From positions 1 to 47,579 of the forward strand of contig JAACJQ010000148.1 of NCBI GenBank assembly GCA_016879935.1: a DNA stretch of 47,579 nt, read 5' to 3'. This DNA comes from Archangiaceae bacterium. GTDB lineage: Bacteria; Myxococcota; Myxococcia; Myxococcales; Myxococcaceae. Below the pieces are notes generated by a model that ran no database searches, had not been told where the DNA came from, and saw only the letters and a list, made by a program, of their open reading frames with translations. Shown piece after piece: positions 35,189-44,362 of the stretch; the stretch's first letter is position 1; the number at the start of each line of letters is the position of its first letter. The translations under genes were made by a program, and so were the position numbers.

Positions 35189-36571
35189 ATGAAGGTTCAG
35201 CGCAACACGCCCCCCCAGACGCCGGTCGTCAGCTCCCCCACCACGAAGGCCCCCGCGCAGGTCGAGACGCCGGTGACGCCGGCCGCTCAGAAGGCCTGGG
35301 GCGCTCAGGGCGCTCAGGTCGCGAAGACCGTCACCGCGCCGCCCACCGCGCCGCCGCCTTCGGGGTTCAAGTCGCAGGCCTTCGAGGCGCGCCTCGACGC
35401 GGCGACGAAGTCACGCAGCGTGGCGGGCAACTCGGTGTCGATGCTCTACGACGGCGTTCACTCGTTCGCCGAGCGCGAGAAGATGATCGGCGGCGCGAAG
35501 CACTCCATCTGCTTCCAGACGTTCATCTTCAACTCCGACGAGACGGGCTGGAAGCTGGCCAAGCAGCTCGCGGCGAAGGCGAAAGAGGGCGTCGAGGTTC
35601 GCGTGATCTACGACGCGATGGGCTCTGGCCGCGCCGACCCGAAGATGTTCCAGATGATGAAAGATGCGGGCGTCGACGTGCGCGCCTACGGCGAGAAGTG
35701 GAAGGTCTGGGACATCAACGATCGCTGGCACGAGAAGAACCTCATCGTCGATGGCCAGTCGGCCGTGCTGGGCGGCATGAACATCGCCGACGAGTACGCC
35801 CTCGGCGGCTCGGGCAAGATGGTGCTGTCTCGTGGCGCGGGCAAAGACGGCAAGGGCACCGAGGCGTGGCGTGACACCGACGTGAAGCTCGAAGGCCCCG
35901 CGGTGCGCGACTCGATGAACGCGTTCCTGCGTAACTGGAACGAGGTCGGCACGCCGATCTCCGAGGCCGCCAAGGCCAAGCTCTACCCGCCGCTGGTTCC
36001 GAAAGACGGTGGGCCTTCGGTGCGCGTGGTGCAGCACAACCCCGAGGTGAAGGGCATCGAAGAGGCCAGCACCCGGCTCTACAAGACGGCCATCGAGACG
36101 GCGACGAAGAGCATCACCATCGAGAACGCGTACTTCCTGCCGCCCCCCGAGCTGCGCAAGGCGCTCATCGACGCGGCCAAGCGTGGCGTCGACGTGAAGG
36201 TGATGACGAACAGCCGCGAGGCCAACGACATGGGCTTCGTCTCGGACGCGGCCCGCCACTTCTACGACGACATGATGAAGGCCGGCGTGAAGATCTACGA
36301 GAAGCACGGCGGCACGCTGCACGCGAAGACGGCCACCTTCGACGGAGAGTTCTCCATCGTCGGCTCGGTCAACCTCAACGGCCGCTCGAAGAACACCGAC
36401 GCCGAGATCGCGATGGCCGTGACCGACCCGAAGACGGCCAAGTCGCTGGAAGAGCGCTTCGCAGGCGGCCTCGACAAGACCACGCAGGTGACGATGGCCG
36501 AGCTCAAGAAAGAGAGCTGGGTCACCAACCTCAAGCAGTGGGCGCTCTCCACCGTCGCCTGGACCTTCTGA
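35189..36571 (+). CDS. Phospholipase D/cardiolipin synthase-like protein
   Basis: This 460-residue protein has two HKD motifs: H181 in RWHEKNLIVDG and H378 in TLHAKTATFDG, followed by GSVNLNGRS. Together they form the active site of the phospholipase D superfamily. The first about 75 residues are Pro/Ala/Thr-rich and disordered. No signal peptide or membrane helix is seen, unlike typical ClsA. It could act as cardiolipin synthase, phosphatidyl transferase or nuclease. The ATG at 35189 is taken; a GTG two codons earlier is possible. A TPR gene starts 1 bp after its stop. Confidence 0.82.
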   Translation: MKVQRNTPPQTPVVSSPTTKAPAQVETPVTPAAQKAWGAQGAQVAKTVTAPPTAPPPSGFKSQAFEARLDAATKSRSVAGNSVSMLYDGVHSFAEREKMIGGAKHSICFQTFIFNSDETGWKLAKQLAAKAKEGVEVRVIYDAMGSGRADPKMFQMMKDAGVDVRAYGEKWKVWDINDRWHEKNLIVDGQSAVLGGMNIADEYALGGSGKMVLSRGAGKDGKGTEAWRDTDVKLEGPAVRDSMNAFLRNWNEVGTPISEAAKAKLYPPLVPKDGGPSVRVVQHNPEVKGIEEASTRLYKTAIETATKSITIENAYFLPPPELRKALIDAAKRGVDVKVMTNSREANDMGFVSDAARHFYDDMMKAGVKIYEKHGGTLHAKTATFDGEFSIVGSVNLNGRSKNTDAEIAMAVTDPKTAKSLEERFAGGLDKTTQVTMAELKKESWVTNLKQWALSTVAWTF

Positions 36572-36572
36572 C

Positions 36573-37169
36573 ATGACGACCGCGAACCTCGACTCGTTGC
36601 TGGAGAAGGTGCGCTCGCTCGAGACGAAGGGCGACCTCGCCGGTGCCGTGAACGCGCTGCAGGGCGCGCCCGAGCCGATGAAGGATCGCGGCTTGTGGAA
36701 CTACGCGCGGGGCAGCCTCGCGTTCCGTCAGGGCGATCTCGACTCGGCCCAGAAGTTCATCGAGAAGGCCATCGAAGCCGAGCCCGAGATCGCCGAGTAC
36801 CGCTCGAACCTGGGCGCCGTGCTCCTCGAGCGTGCGCGCAAAGGTGACGCAGAGGCGGGGCCGAAGGCGCTCGAGGTCATGAAAGCGGCCATGCGCTGGG
36901 GCGCGACGCTGCCTGACACGTACGTGAACTATGGGCTCGCGTTGCTCCTCGCAGGCCGCAACGAAGAGGCGCTCAAGGCGTGTGATGACGCGCTCGCGCT
37001 CGATGGTGGCCACGTGACGGCCCGCTACAACCGCGCCGCTGCTCTGAACGCGCTGGGCCGCTTCGACGAGGCGCTCACCACGCTCGACGCCGTGCTCAAG
37101 GCGCAGCCCGCTCATGCGCAGGCCCTCGCCAGCAAGAAGCGGCTCCTCGAGAAGCTCGGCCGGGCCTGA
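36573..37169 (+). CDS. TPR-repeat protein
   Basis: This 198-residue soluble protein of tandem tetratricopeptide repeats has no signal peptide. TPR helices are visible as GLWNYARGSLAFRQGDLDSAQ, AEYRSNLGAVLLERA, TYVNYGLALLLAGRNEEALKAC and HVTARYNRAAALNALGRFDEAL. It follows the phospholipase-D gene by 1 bp and precedes a second TPR gene by 3 bp, so all three are probably one operon. It would be a scaffold; the partner is unknown. Confidence 0.82.
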   Translation: MTTANLDSLLEKVRSLETKGDLAGAVNALQGAPEPMKDRGLWNYARGSLAFRQGDLDSAQKFIEKAIEAEPEIAEYRSNLGAVLLERARKGDAEAGPKALEVMKAAMRWGATLPDTYVNYGLALLLAGRNEEALKACDDALALDGGHVTARYNRAAALNALGRFDEALTTLDAVLKAQPAHAQALASKKRLLEKLGRA

Positions 37170-37172
37170 ACC

Positions 37173-38288
37173 ATGCGTCAGGCCGCGGTGCTGATGCTGG
37201 TGGTCGCGGTCGGCTGCGGTGCCTGCAAGAAGGACGAGCCCCCGCCGGTCAACCCGAAGGACGAAGCCGAGGGCCACTACGTGGCGGCGACCGCCGCGTA
37301 CCTGAAGGGCGACTTCAAAGAGGCGCACGCCCAGTACGACGAGGTTCGGCGGCTCAGCCCCGACGACAAACGACTCCCCGGTGCCGCAGGTGAGCTGCTG
37401 ATGGCCGAGCAGCGCATCGACGAGGCGCTCGCGCGGTTCGAAGCGGCGGCGAAGCTCGACCCCAAACGGTCGACGACGTGGAGCCGTCTGGGCGTGCTGT
37501 ACGCGATCAAGGACCAGAAGGAGAAGTCGGCCGAGGCGCTCGCCAAGGCCATCGAGCTGAACCCGCGTGACTTCAACGCTCACGAGTCACTTGGCGATGC
37601 CGCGCTCGAGAGAGGCGATCTCGACGAGGCCGTGCGGCGCTACCTGCTGGCGAGTGACGCGGCTCCGGGCAAAGCGCAGGCCGAGCTCGTGGTGAAGGCG
37701 TCGACCGAGTTGGTGAAGGCGAAGCAGTCGGCGAAGGCGCTCGAGGTGCTCGAGCAGGCGAAGGGCAAGGGCGTCACCTCGGTCGAGCTGTTCCAGGAGC
37801 TGGGCGATCGGTACGTCGACGCCAATCGCTGGGACGACGCGATCGCCTCGTACACGTCAGCAGCCGAAAAAGATCCCTCGGTCTGGGAGCTCATCGCCGA
37901 GCTCGAGCTGCGTCAGAACCGCCTCGAGAAGGCAGAGGCTGCGTGGAAGAAGGCCATCGCCGCGAAGGATCAGGCGCTGCACCACGTGGGGCTCGGCCGC
38001 GTCTGTCTGGCCCGCAAGGACACCGCGTGTGCCGAGAAGGAGCTCGACAAGGCCCTCACGACGGCGACCGGTGAAGAGGTGCGCGAGTCGATGGAGATCG
38101 CCCACTTCCTCGGGCTGCTCAACCGCAAGGCCGACGGGCTCAAGCTGCTCGAGAGCGTGTCGGCCGAAGAAGAGCAGGTGAAGAACGAAGCGCTGCAGCT
38201 CGCCACGGCCAGGCTCGCGAAGGAGCTCGGCAAGACCGACCTGGTGAAGACGGCCTGCACCCGCATTGCTCCCGTGAAGTGCCCCTGA
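37173..38288 (+). CDS. TPR-repeat lipoprotein
   Basis: This 371-residue lipoprotein has signal MRQAAVLMLVVAVGC (lipobox AVGC) and about nine TPR motifs through the mature part (for example HYVAATAAYLKGDFKEAHAQY, TTWSRLGVLYAIKDQKEKSA, DEAVRRYLLASDAAPGKAQA). It should sit in the envelope facing the periplasm, as BamD-like or PilF-like scaffolds do, but no such identity can be claimed. It is the third gene of the phospholipase-D/TPR run and ends 18 bp from the convergent metF-like gene. Confidence 0.83.
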   Translation: MRQAAVLMLVVAVGCGACKKDEPPPVNPKDEAEGHYVAATAAYLKGDFKEAHAQYDEVRRLSPDDKRLPGAAGELLMAEQRIDEALARFEAAAKLDPKRSTTWSRLGVLYAIKDQKEKSAEALAKAIELNPRDFNAHESLGDAALERGDLDEAVRRYLLASDAAPGKAQAELVVKASTELVKAKQSAKALEVLEQAKGKGVTSVELFQELGDRYVDANRWDDAIASYTSAAEKDPSVWELIAELELRQNRLEKAEAAWKKAIAAKDQALHHVGLGRVCLARKDTACAEKELDKALTTATGEEVRESMEIAHFLGLLNRKADGLKLLESVSAEEEQVKNEALQLATARLAKELGKTDLVKTACTRIAPVKCP

Positions 38289-38306
38289 ACGATGCGGTGA
38301 TGTGCC

Positions 38307-39218
38307 TCAGCGCCATTCGGCGACGTGCCGAAGGAGGCGGAGCGACGCCTCGATCTCCTCGCGTCGAATCGACACGCTCTCGACGTTGCAGCCGATGGGA
38401 ATGCCCTTCTTGTCGGCGAAGCGCTTGAGGGTCTGCCAGTTCCCCATCGCCGCTTCGAGCGACGTCTCGAGAATGTCGGTGGTGTCGAGCAGATCGCGCT
38501 CGAGCCACGGCGGCACCGCGATGCCGAGCCACTTCATGAACTCGAGCGTCTTGACGGAGCCGCACGGGGTCAGCGTGAAGATGATGGGCACCAGCGGCAG
38601 CTTCCGCTCACGCGCCGCGTAGAAGTACTCGCTGAGCAGGTTCAGCGACGCGTTCACGTCGTACACGCCCTGCGACACGAAGAAGCTGCAGCCCTGCTCG
38701 ACCTTGCTGAAGAGCCGTTCGTGCTCCCCGCCGCGCGCCTGGTGTCGTTCGGGAATGGTGACACCCCCGAGCAGCACGTCGCCTGCGCAGCCCCGCCTGA
38801 CCGCGTAGGCCTGGCTCATCGTCAACTCGACGGGCTGCGCGCGGCTGGCGGCGCCGACGAAGACCGTGAGGTGCCGCTCGCGACGGCACTGCTCGAGAAA
38901 CGCCGTGAGCCGCTCCGGCGTGGAATGGCTGATCGCCGAGTAGACAATCTTCGGAACCGCCAGCGTGTCGAGGTGCTGGTTGCAGTAGTCGAGCGGCGAG
39001 ATCGTCGACGAAAACGGAAACGGCCGCACCTTGTCGGTTCGCGAGCTCTCGTCCTGAATGTCGTAGACGATCAGGCCATCGATCGGGAGCCCGGCGAGGC
39101 GCTCGCGCTGGGTGCGGGCGATCTCGAGCAGTTTCTCGGGTGGCGTCTCGGCTCGCGGGGGCGTGATGCCGTAGAGCACGATGCCCGACTCACGCCTTCT
39201 GATCTTCTCGGCCAACAT
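38307..39218 (-). CDS. metF: Methylenetetrahydrofolate reductase-like (MetF family) protein
   Basis: The family reduces 5,10-methylene-THF to methyl-THF for methionine synthesis using FAD. The 303-residue protein has an eight-stranded barrel layout with LYGITPPRAETPPEKLL near the N-terminus and a MetF-like GGVTIPERHQARGGEHERLFSKVEQGCSFFVSQ-type stretch (about 158-187) in the middle. The TP/SR-like opening differs from the typical EFFPPK start of MetF, so activity on this exact substrate is uncertain. Its neighbours do not include metH. Confidence 0.75.
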   Translation of the reverse strand: MLAEKIRRRESGIVLYGITPPRAETPPEKLLEIARTQRERLAGLPIDGLIVYDIQDESSRTDKVRPFPFSSTISPLDYCNQHLDTLAVPKIVYSAISHSTPERLTAFLEQCRRERHLTVFVGAASRAQPVELTMSQAYAVRRGCAGDVLLGGVTIPERHQARGGEHERLFSKVEQGCSFFVSQGVYDVNASLNLLSEYFYAARERKLPLVPIIFTLTPCGSVKTLEFMKWLGIAVPPWLERDLLDTTDILETSLEAAMGNWQTLKRFADKKGIPIGCNVESVSIRREEIEASLRLLRHVAEWR

Positions 39219-39289
39219 GAAGAGCCGACCGTGTCTTTCGAATTCGATCGCTTTGCAACGTTCGATTGCGCGCGGTGAAGCGCGTCTGA

Positions 39290-39949
39290 TCAGACCGGCA
39301 TCTTCCGGTACACGCCCACGACCTTGCCGAGAATCATCGTCTGCTTGAACTGCGACTTGTGCACGTAGATCGGCTGCATCGTCTTGTTCGCGGGCTGGAA
39401 CCGAATCTTGTCGCCCTCGGGGTAGTAGCGCTTCACCGTGGCCTCGTCCTCGATGAGGGCCACCACGATGTCGCCGGCTGACGCGCTGGGCGCCTTGCGC
39501 ACGAAGAGGAAGTCACCGTCGTAGATGCCGTCTTCGATCATCGACTCGCCCTTCACGCGCAGGGCGAACACTTCTTTGCCGCCCGCGCCGCCGAGCAGGA
39601 AGGAGTCGATGCGCACCGAGTCTTCGATGTTCTCGGTCGCGAGCAGGGGAGCGCCGGCCGCAACCCGGCCCAGCAGCGGCACGTCGATCATGTTCGCGTC
39701 ACGCTTCACCGTGCCGAGGCCGAGCACCATGCGCGCGCGCTTCGTGGGAACGAGCGAGCGGCTCTGCTGTTCTCCACGCGTGAGGTACCCCTTTCGCTCC
39801 AGCGCCTTGAGGTGGTCGTTCACGCCGTTGGTCGAGGCGATGCTCATCTCTTCGCCGATCTCGCGAATGGTCGGTGGAAAGCCACGCTCCTCGGAGGTGC
39901 GGGTGATGAAGGCGAGGATCTCTTTCTGCCGGTCGGTGAGCTCTTCCAC
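39290..39949 (-). CDS. lexA: SOS repressor LexA
   Basis: LexA represses DNA-repair genes and self-cleaves when RecA is activated. The 219-residue protein has an N-terminal winged helix ([24 protein letters not shown]), cleavage site A98-G99 in [11 protein letters not shown], catalytic S136 (KGESMIEDG) and K173 (EATVKRYY). Translation begins at GTG 39949, since the earlier open frame has no LexA character. Two operator-like sites lie at 39967-40006, pointing to autoregulation. It is a monocistronic gene facing away from the lipoprotein-mla operon. Confidence 0.97.
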   Translation of the reverse strand: MEELTDRQKEILAFITRTSEERGFPPTIREIGEEMSIASTNGVNDHLKALERKGYLTRGEQQSRSLVPTKRARMVLGLGTVKRDANMIDVPLLGRVAAGAPLLATENIEDSVRIDSFLLGGAGGKEVFALRVKGESMIEDGIYDGDFLFVRKAPSASAGDIVVALIEDEATVKRYYPEGDKIRFQPANKTMQPIYVHKSQFKQTMILGKVVGVYRKMPV

Positions 39950-39966
39950 GGGACACCCTTTCAGTC

Positions 39967-40012
39967 GGAAACGTGCGTTCAGTATGGTCCCTGAACGTCC
40001 GTGTAGAGTCAA
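39967..40012 (-). promoter_or_regulatory. lexA promoter with paired SOS boxes
   Basis: The site at 39990-40006 (plus strand, CCTGAAC at its left end) matches the inverse of the published Myxococcus LexA consensus at 15 of 17 positions. A second, weaker site at 39967-39983 has GTTCAG intact. The hexamers GTTCAG (39977-39982) and CTGAAC (39991-39996) face each other as an inverted repeat with 8 bp between. TTGACT on the minus strand (40012-40007) abuts the first site and could be a -35 element; CATACT at 39986-39981 is 20 bp away, longer than ideal. Confidence 0.65.
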
Positions 40013-40055
40013 CTTTTCGTGCTCAGGTGGGGTTCTCGGGGTTAGCTCCCGCGCG

Positions 40056-40553
40056 ATGCGTCGGCTGTCGGCAGGTGTGTTCTTCGTTCTCCTCCTCGGG
40101 TGCGGCCCGGGCCTTCGTGAAGGCCGCTTCGTGAAAGACGGCGTTCGGTACAAGGTGGCGCAGCCCGCCGAGCCGGCCTGGCGCCGCATCGACTTCGCCG
40201 AGAACGACCTTGCCTGGGCCACGAAAGACTCCGGCCACATCATCGCGATGAACGCGACCTGCAAGGATCACGGCGACCCGTCGCTCGAGGTGCTCACCGG
40301 GCATCTGCTCATCGGCTTCGACGAGCGGGTGCTGACCGATCGCAAGAGCTTCACCCTCGATGGCCGGGCCGCGCTGCGGTCGAACTTCGACGTGTCGATC
40401 GACGGCGTGCCGGCCGAGGTCGAGGTCGTGGTGATGAAGAAGAACGGCTGCGTGCACGACTTCACGTACGTCTCGCCGCGTGGCCAGCGCAGCACCCAGC
40501 AGCCCACCTTCGACGCGCTCATCGCGGGGTTCGCGCAGGAGCAGGGGCCGTGA
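40056..40553 (+). CDS. Lipoprotein at the head of the mla operon
   Basis: This 165-residue lipoprotein ([19 protein letters not shown], lipobox LLGC) precedes mlaE and overlaps its start by GTGA, so the products are made together. The mature part resembles a small beta-sheet domain ([59 protein letters not shown]) without known motifs. Because it is co-translated with a lipid transporter, an outer-membrane or periplasmic part of that system is a reasonable inference. It could be the equivalent of MlaA or MlaC, but shows no similarity I can see. Confidence 0.72.
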   Translation: MRRLSAGVFFVLLLGCGPGLREGRFVKDGVRYKVAQPAEPAWRRIDFAENDLAWATKDSGHIIAMNATCKDHGDPSLEVLTGHLLIGFDERVLTDRKSFTLDGRAALRSNFDVSIDGVPAEVEVVVMKKNGCVHDFTYVSPRGQRSTQQPTFDALIAGFAQEQGP

Positions 40554-41404
40554 GCTCACCCGACGAGACGCCTGCTCCGCGTGGCCCCGCGACGGGTGAG
40601 ACCGAGCTCGCCGAGCTGGTGCAGCAGGAGCTCGAGTCGATCATTCCGTTCACGGCGCGCATCAACCGCGCGTGGCTCCAGCTGGGCGGCATGGTGTTCA
40701 TGTTCGCGCGCGCGTGCCTCCGCGCGGTGACGCCGCCCCTCGCGCTCGGAGCGACGGCCTACCAGGTGGTGATGCTCGGTGTTCGGTCGTTGTCCATCGC
40801 GACGCTCGTCGCGCTCTTCGCCGGCCTCGTCATCTCGCTCCAGTTCGCCTACTTCCTCGCGAAGTTCGGCGTGCAGCACACCGTCGGCAAGGTCGTCATC
40901 CTCACGCTGTTTCGTGAGCTGGGCCCCGTGCTCACCGCCCTCACCGTCGGCGCGCGCATCGGCTCGGGCATCACGGCCGAGCTGGGCTCGATGAAGGTGA
41001 CGGAGCAGATCGACGCCATCTCGGCGCTCGGCGCAGACCCGATCAAGAAGCTCGTCACGCCGCGTCTCATCGCCTGCGCCATCGTCATGCCGGCCCTCAC
41101 CGCGCTCGCCGACGTGTTCGGCCTGCTCGCCGGGTCGGCCGTGGTGAACCAGCAGTACGACATTCCCTTCGATCAGTACTTCCGCTCGGCCATCGACACC
41201 GTGTCGCTCGTCGACTTCGGCGGCGGCATCTTCAAGTCGTTCATCTTCGGCCTCATCATCGCCATCGTCGGCTGCTTCAAGGGCTTCAGCGTCTCGGGCG
41301 GCACCGAGGGCGTGGGCCAGGCGACGACCGAGACGGTGGCCATCGCGTCGGTGTCGGTCTGCCTCTCTGACTTCTTCATGACGAAGTTGTTCCTGGCGTT
41401 CTGA
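40550..41404 (+). CDS. mlaE: MlaE-family ABC transporter permease
   Basis: MlaE is the inner-membrane permease of the retrograde phospholipid transport system. The 284-residue protein has the conserved EQIDAISALGADPIKKLVTPR coupling helix and the hydrophobic helices of MlaE (VMLGVRSLSIATLVALFAGLVI, LTALTVGARIGSGITAELG). The GTG start at 40550 overlaps the previous stop by GTGA; its own stop overlaps mlaF as TGATG. Extra N-terminal residues (1-40) are hydrophilic. Confidence 0.94.
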   Translation: MSSPDETPAPRGPATGETELAELVQQELESIIPFTARINRAWLQLGGMVFMFARACLRAVTPPLALGATAYQVVMLGVRSLSIATLVALFAGLVISLQFAYFLAKFGVQHTVGKVVILTLFRELGPVLTALTVGARIGSGITAELGSMKVTEQIDAISALGADPIKKLVTPRLIACAIVMPALTALADVFGLLAGSAVVNQQYDIPFDQYFRSAIDTVSLVDFGGGIFKSFIFGLIIAIVGCFKGFSVSGGTEGVGQATTETVAIASVSVCLSDFFMTKLFLAF

Positions 41405-42186
41405 TGAGCGACTCCGACGTCACCCGCCGCGAGAAGGCGCCCACCTCTGACGAGGTGGTGATTCGGTTCGTCGATCTCTGGAAGAGCTTCGGCCCCAAGA
41501 AGATCTACGAGGGCCTCGATCTCGAGGTGAAGAAGGGCGAGACGCTCACCATCATCGGCGGCTCGGGCACCGGCAAGAGCGTGCTGCTCAAGTGCCTCAT
41601 CGGCCTCTTGTACCCCGACTCGGGCCAGGTGCTGCTGCACGACGAGAACGTGGCGCAGATGAACGAGAAGCAGCTGCGCGAGGTGCGCAAGCGCGTGTCG
41701 ATGGTGTTCCAGGGGGCGGCGCTGTTCGACTCGCTCACCGTCGGAGAGAACATCGCGTACCCGCTCAACGAGCACCTGAAGCTCTCGCACGAAGAGCTCA
41801 CCGAGCGCATCGCGAAGAACCTCAAGATGGTGAACCTGCCCGGCATCGAGCACATGCGCCCGTCGGATCTCTCGGGCGGCATGCGCAAGCGTGTCGGCCT
41901 CGCGCGCGCCATCGCCATCGAGCCCGAGATCATCCTCTACGACGAGCCCTCCACCGGCCTCGACCCCATCTCGACCCGCGTGATCGACGAGCTCATTCTC
42001 TCGATGAACGACAAGCTGGGCTGCACGCAGATCGTCGTCACCCACGACATGGACAGCGCGTTTCGCATCTCCGATCGCATGGCCATGCTCGCCCACCGAA
42101 AGATCGTGGCGCAGGGCACCGTGGAAGAGTTCAAGGCCTCGACCAACCCCGACGTGCGCGCGTTTCTCGACGCGAGAGCGAGCTGA
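41404..42186 (+). CDS. mlaF: MlaF-family ABC transporter ATPase
   Basis: MlaF supplies ATP energy for the lipid transporter. The 260-residue protein has Walker A GGSGTGKSVLLK, Q-loop in MVFQGAALFDSLTV, signature LSGGMRKRVGLARA, Walker B IILYDEPSTGLDP and H-loop VVTHD. The start ATG at 41404 overlaps the mlaE stop. Its partner mlaD follows after 6 bp. Confidence 0.95.
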   Translation: MSDSDVTRREKAPTSDEVVIRFVDLWKSFGPKKIYEGLDLEVKKGETLTIIGGSGTGKSVLLKCLIGLLYPDSGQVLLHDENVAQMNEKQLREVRKRVSMVFQGAALFDSLTVGENIAYPLNEHLKLSHEELTERIAKNLKMVNLPGIEHMRPSDLSGGMRKRVGLARAIAIEPEIILYDEPSTGLDPISTRVIDELILSMNDKLGCTQIVVTHDMDSAFRISDRMAMLAHRKIVAQGTVEEFKASTNPDVRAFLDARAS

Positions 42187-42192
42187 ACCGAC

Positions 42193-43335
42193 ATGAGCAC
42201 GCCCCAACCCCTGAACCCAGCCGAGCGTGAGCGCCGCATCATCGTGCGCGCCGGGCTCTTCATCGCCTTCGGCATCGCGCTCGCGTTGCTGGTCGTCTTC
42301 GTCATCGGCAAGGAGCGCAACCTCTTCGACGAAGAGAACACCTACACGGGCGCGTTCGAGAACGTCGACGGCCTGCAGTTCGACTCGCCCGTTCGCCTCG
42401 GCGGCGTCACCGTCGGCCGCGTCACCAGCATCAAGTTCGGCTCCGATCTCGGCGACAAGCGCATCATCGTCACCATGGAGGTCGTGAAGAAGTACGAGGA
42501 GCGCATTCGCAAGGACTCGGTGGCCCGCATCACCAACCGCGGCGTGCTCGGTTACAAGGCCGTCGACATCTCCATCGGCAGCCCCGATCAGGCGGTCATG
42601 AAGGACAAGGCCGAGCTGGCGACGGGCTCGTCGGGTGACATCAGCTCGATCCTCAAGGCCACCGGCGAGATCATCGACAACACCGTCAACATCACGCGCG
42701 ATCTCAAGACCGGCGTCGCTTCGTACACGAACCCGCAGATGGTCGGAGACGTCGCCGAGGTCTTGAAGAGCGCCAAGAACATCATGCACGAGGTCGAGGC
42801 GGGCAAAGGCGTGCTCCACATGCTCGTCTACGACAAGGGCGTGACGAACGACGTGAAGGCCGTGCTGACGCAGGTCTCGGCCAGCGCGGTGAAGCTCGAC
42901 TCGGCGATCAATCGCGTCGACGGGCTGCTCGCTGACGTCAAGCAGGGCGACGGCACCCTCCACGCGCTCATCTACGACAAGCAGGTGGCGAGCTCGATCT
43001 CGGACCTGGGCAAGGCCGCCGACGAGGTCTCGACGCTCATCAACGACGCGAAGACCCGCAAAGACGGCGTCGTCTACCAGCTCGTCTACGGCGACTCGCG
43101 CGTGCTGCTCACCGACCTGGGGCAGGCTGCCGCCGACATCAAGTCGATGACGGCGAAGATCAACAAGGGCGAGGGCTCGCTGGGCGCCATCATCAACGAC
43201 CCCACCGTCTACGAGGACCTGAAGGAGATTCTCGGCAACGTGAAGCGCAACCGCATTCTGCGGGAGCTCGTGCGCTACTCGATCTCCAACAGCGAGCAGG
43301 TCGACAAGGCCGGGAAGCCCGTCGAGAAGAAGTGA
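42193..43335 (+). CDS. mlaD: MlaD-family (MCE domain) protein
   Basis: MlaD binds phospholipid in the periplasm. The 380-residue protein has one N-terminal membrane helix (LFIAFGIALALLVVFVIG), then the MCE domain (about 45-140: AFENVDGLQFDSPVRLGGVTVGRVTSIKF) and a long helical C-terminal region (about 150-370) with two repeat-like segments (KGVLHMLVYDKGVTNDVK and DGTLHALIYDKQVASSISD, then GVVYQLVYGDSRVLLTD). It is longer than E. coli MlaD (183 residues), like actinobacterial MCE proteins. It ends the operon. Confidence 0.93.
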   Translation: MSTPQPLNPAERERRIIVRAGLFIAFGIALALLVVFVIGKERNLFDEENTYTGAFENVDGLQFDSPVRLGGVTVGRVTSIKFGSDLGDKRIIVTMEVVKKYEERIRKDSVARITNRGVLGYKAVDISIGSPDQAVMKDKAELATGSSGDISSILKATGEIIDNTVNITRDLKTGVASYTNPQMVGDVAEVLKSAKNIMHEVEAGKGVLHMLVYDKGVTNDVKAVLTQVSASAVKLDSAINRVDGLLADVKQGDGTLHALIYDKQVASSISDLGKAADEVSTLINDAKTRKDGVVYQLVYGDSRVLLTDLGQAAADIKSMTAKINKGEGSLGAIINDPTVYEDLKEILGNVKRNRILRELVRYSISNSEQVDKAGKPVEKK

Positions 43336-43410
43336 CGAGCGCTTGGGCGCCGTGGCCGCTCTCGTGTAGAGGAGGTCACTCGTAACGCCGTTCGATGTCC
43401 GAGGTGCTTC

Positions 43411-44286
43411 GTGATCGTCTCGTTGCTCGCAAGCGTGGTGCTGGCAGGTCTTCCCGGAGAGGCCGAGGGCGAGGCCGGCTATGCCGACTTCTTCGCGCGC
43501 GCCGAGGCCATGGCGGCGAAGAACGAAGACGCGGCAGCCATCGCGCTGTACCGCGAAGCCGAGCTCTACAAAGGCACCGCCGACTCTGCGAAGCGCCTGG
43601 GCAAGGCGTTCGAGAAGGTGGGCGACCCCGCGTTCGCGACCCTCTACTACCGCATCGCGTTGTCTCGAGCGCCCGAGTCCTCCGATTCTCCCGCCGTCGC
43701 GCAGCAGGTCGGCACGCTGCTCGGCAAGGCCGGCTCGGAAGGGAAGGGGCTGGTCGAGATCTTCGCCGCCCGCGCCTCGCGCATCAGCGTGAATGGCAAG
43801 CAGTTTCCCACGGGGCCGGTGGCGATGTTCGCGGTGCCCGGTGAGTACGAGGTCGAGGCCGTGTTTCCCTCCGGCAAGAAGACCACGCGCCTGCGCGTGA
43901 AGTCGGGCCAGGTCGCCACCATCAACTTCGAGCCCGTGCAGCCGCCGCTGCTCTCCGCCGAACAGGCGCTGCCCGAGGCCGCCATCGCGAAAGGCCAGAC
44001 GGCCGACGAAGGCCCTCCGGCGAACGTGCTGCGCATCGTGTCGATCATCGCGATGGGCGTGGGTGTGGCTGCGGCTGGTGGCGGCGCGGTGCTCGGCGTG
44101 ATGTCGGGCAGCGACGCGGCGCAGGCCCGCAACACCCAGCTGAGCCGTGCCGAGCGCCAGGCGTTCGCGAACTCGGCGAATGCGAAGGCGCTGCCGGCGA
44201 ACACCCTGATGATCGCGGGCGGTGCCGTCGCGGTCGCGGGCGGCGTGATGTTCTTCTTCTCGCTGCCCGAGCCCGGCAAGAAGTAG
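43411..44286 (+). CDS. Envelope protein with PEGA-like domain and two C-terminal membrane segments
   Basis: This 291-residue protein starts with GTG and a signal peptide (VSLLASVVLAGLPGEAEG). TPR-like helices occupy about 25-105, then a PEGA-like beta domain (about 110-170: RISVNGKQFPTGPVAMFAVPGEYEVEAVFPSGKKT). The C-terminal third has two hydrophobic segments (RIVSIIAMGVGVAAAGGGAVL, LMIAGGAVAVAGGVMFFF). PEGA domains occur in myxobacterial surface-layer proteins and kinases. Function unknown. It starts 75 bp after mlaD and may not be on the same transcript. Confidence 0.7.
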   Translation: MIVSLLASVVLAGLPGEAEGEAGYADFFARAEAMAAKNEDAAAIALYREAELYKGTADSAKRLGKAFEKVGDPAFATLYYRIALSRAPESSDSPAVAQQVGTLLGKAGSEGKGLVEIFAARASRISVNGKQFPTGPVAMFAVPGEYEVEAVFPSGKKTTRLRVKSGQVATINFEPVQPPLLSAEQALPEAAIAKGQTADEGPPANVLRIVSIIAMGVGVAAAGGGAVLGVMSGSDAAQARNTQLSRAERQAFANSANAKALPANTLMIAGGAVAVAGGVMFFFSLPEPGKK

Positions 44287-44362
44287 TTGTCGGTTCGGGT
44301 GGGAGTGCGTCGCCCCGCGGCTCGCGTCTAGCCTCGCCTTCTCTTCCCGAGGAGGCCTCGAA

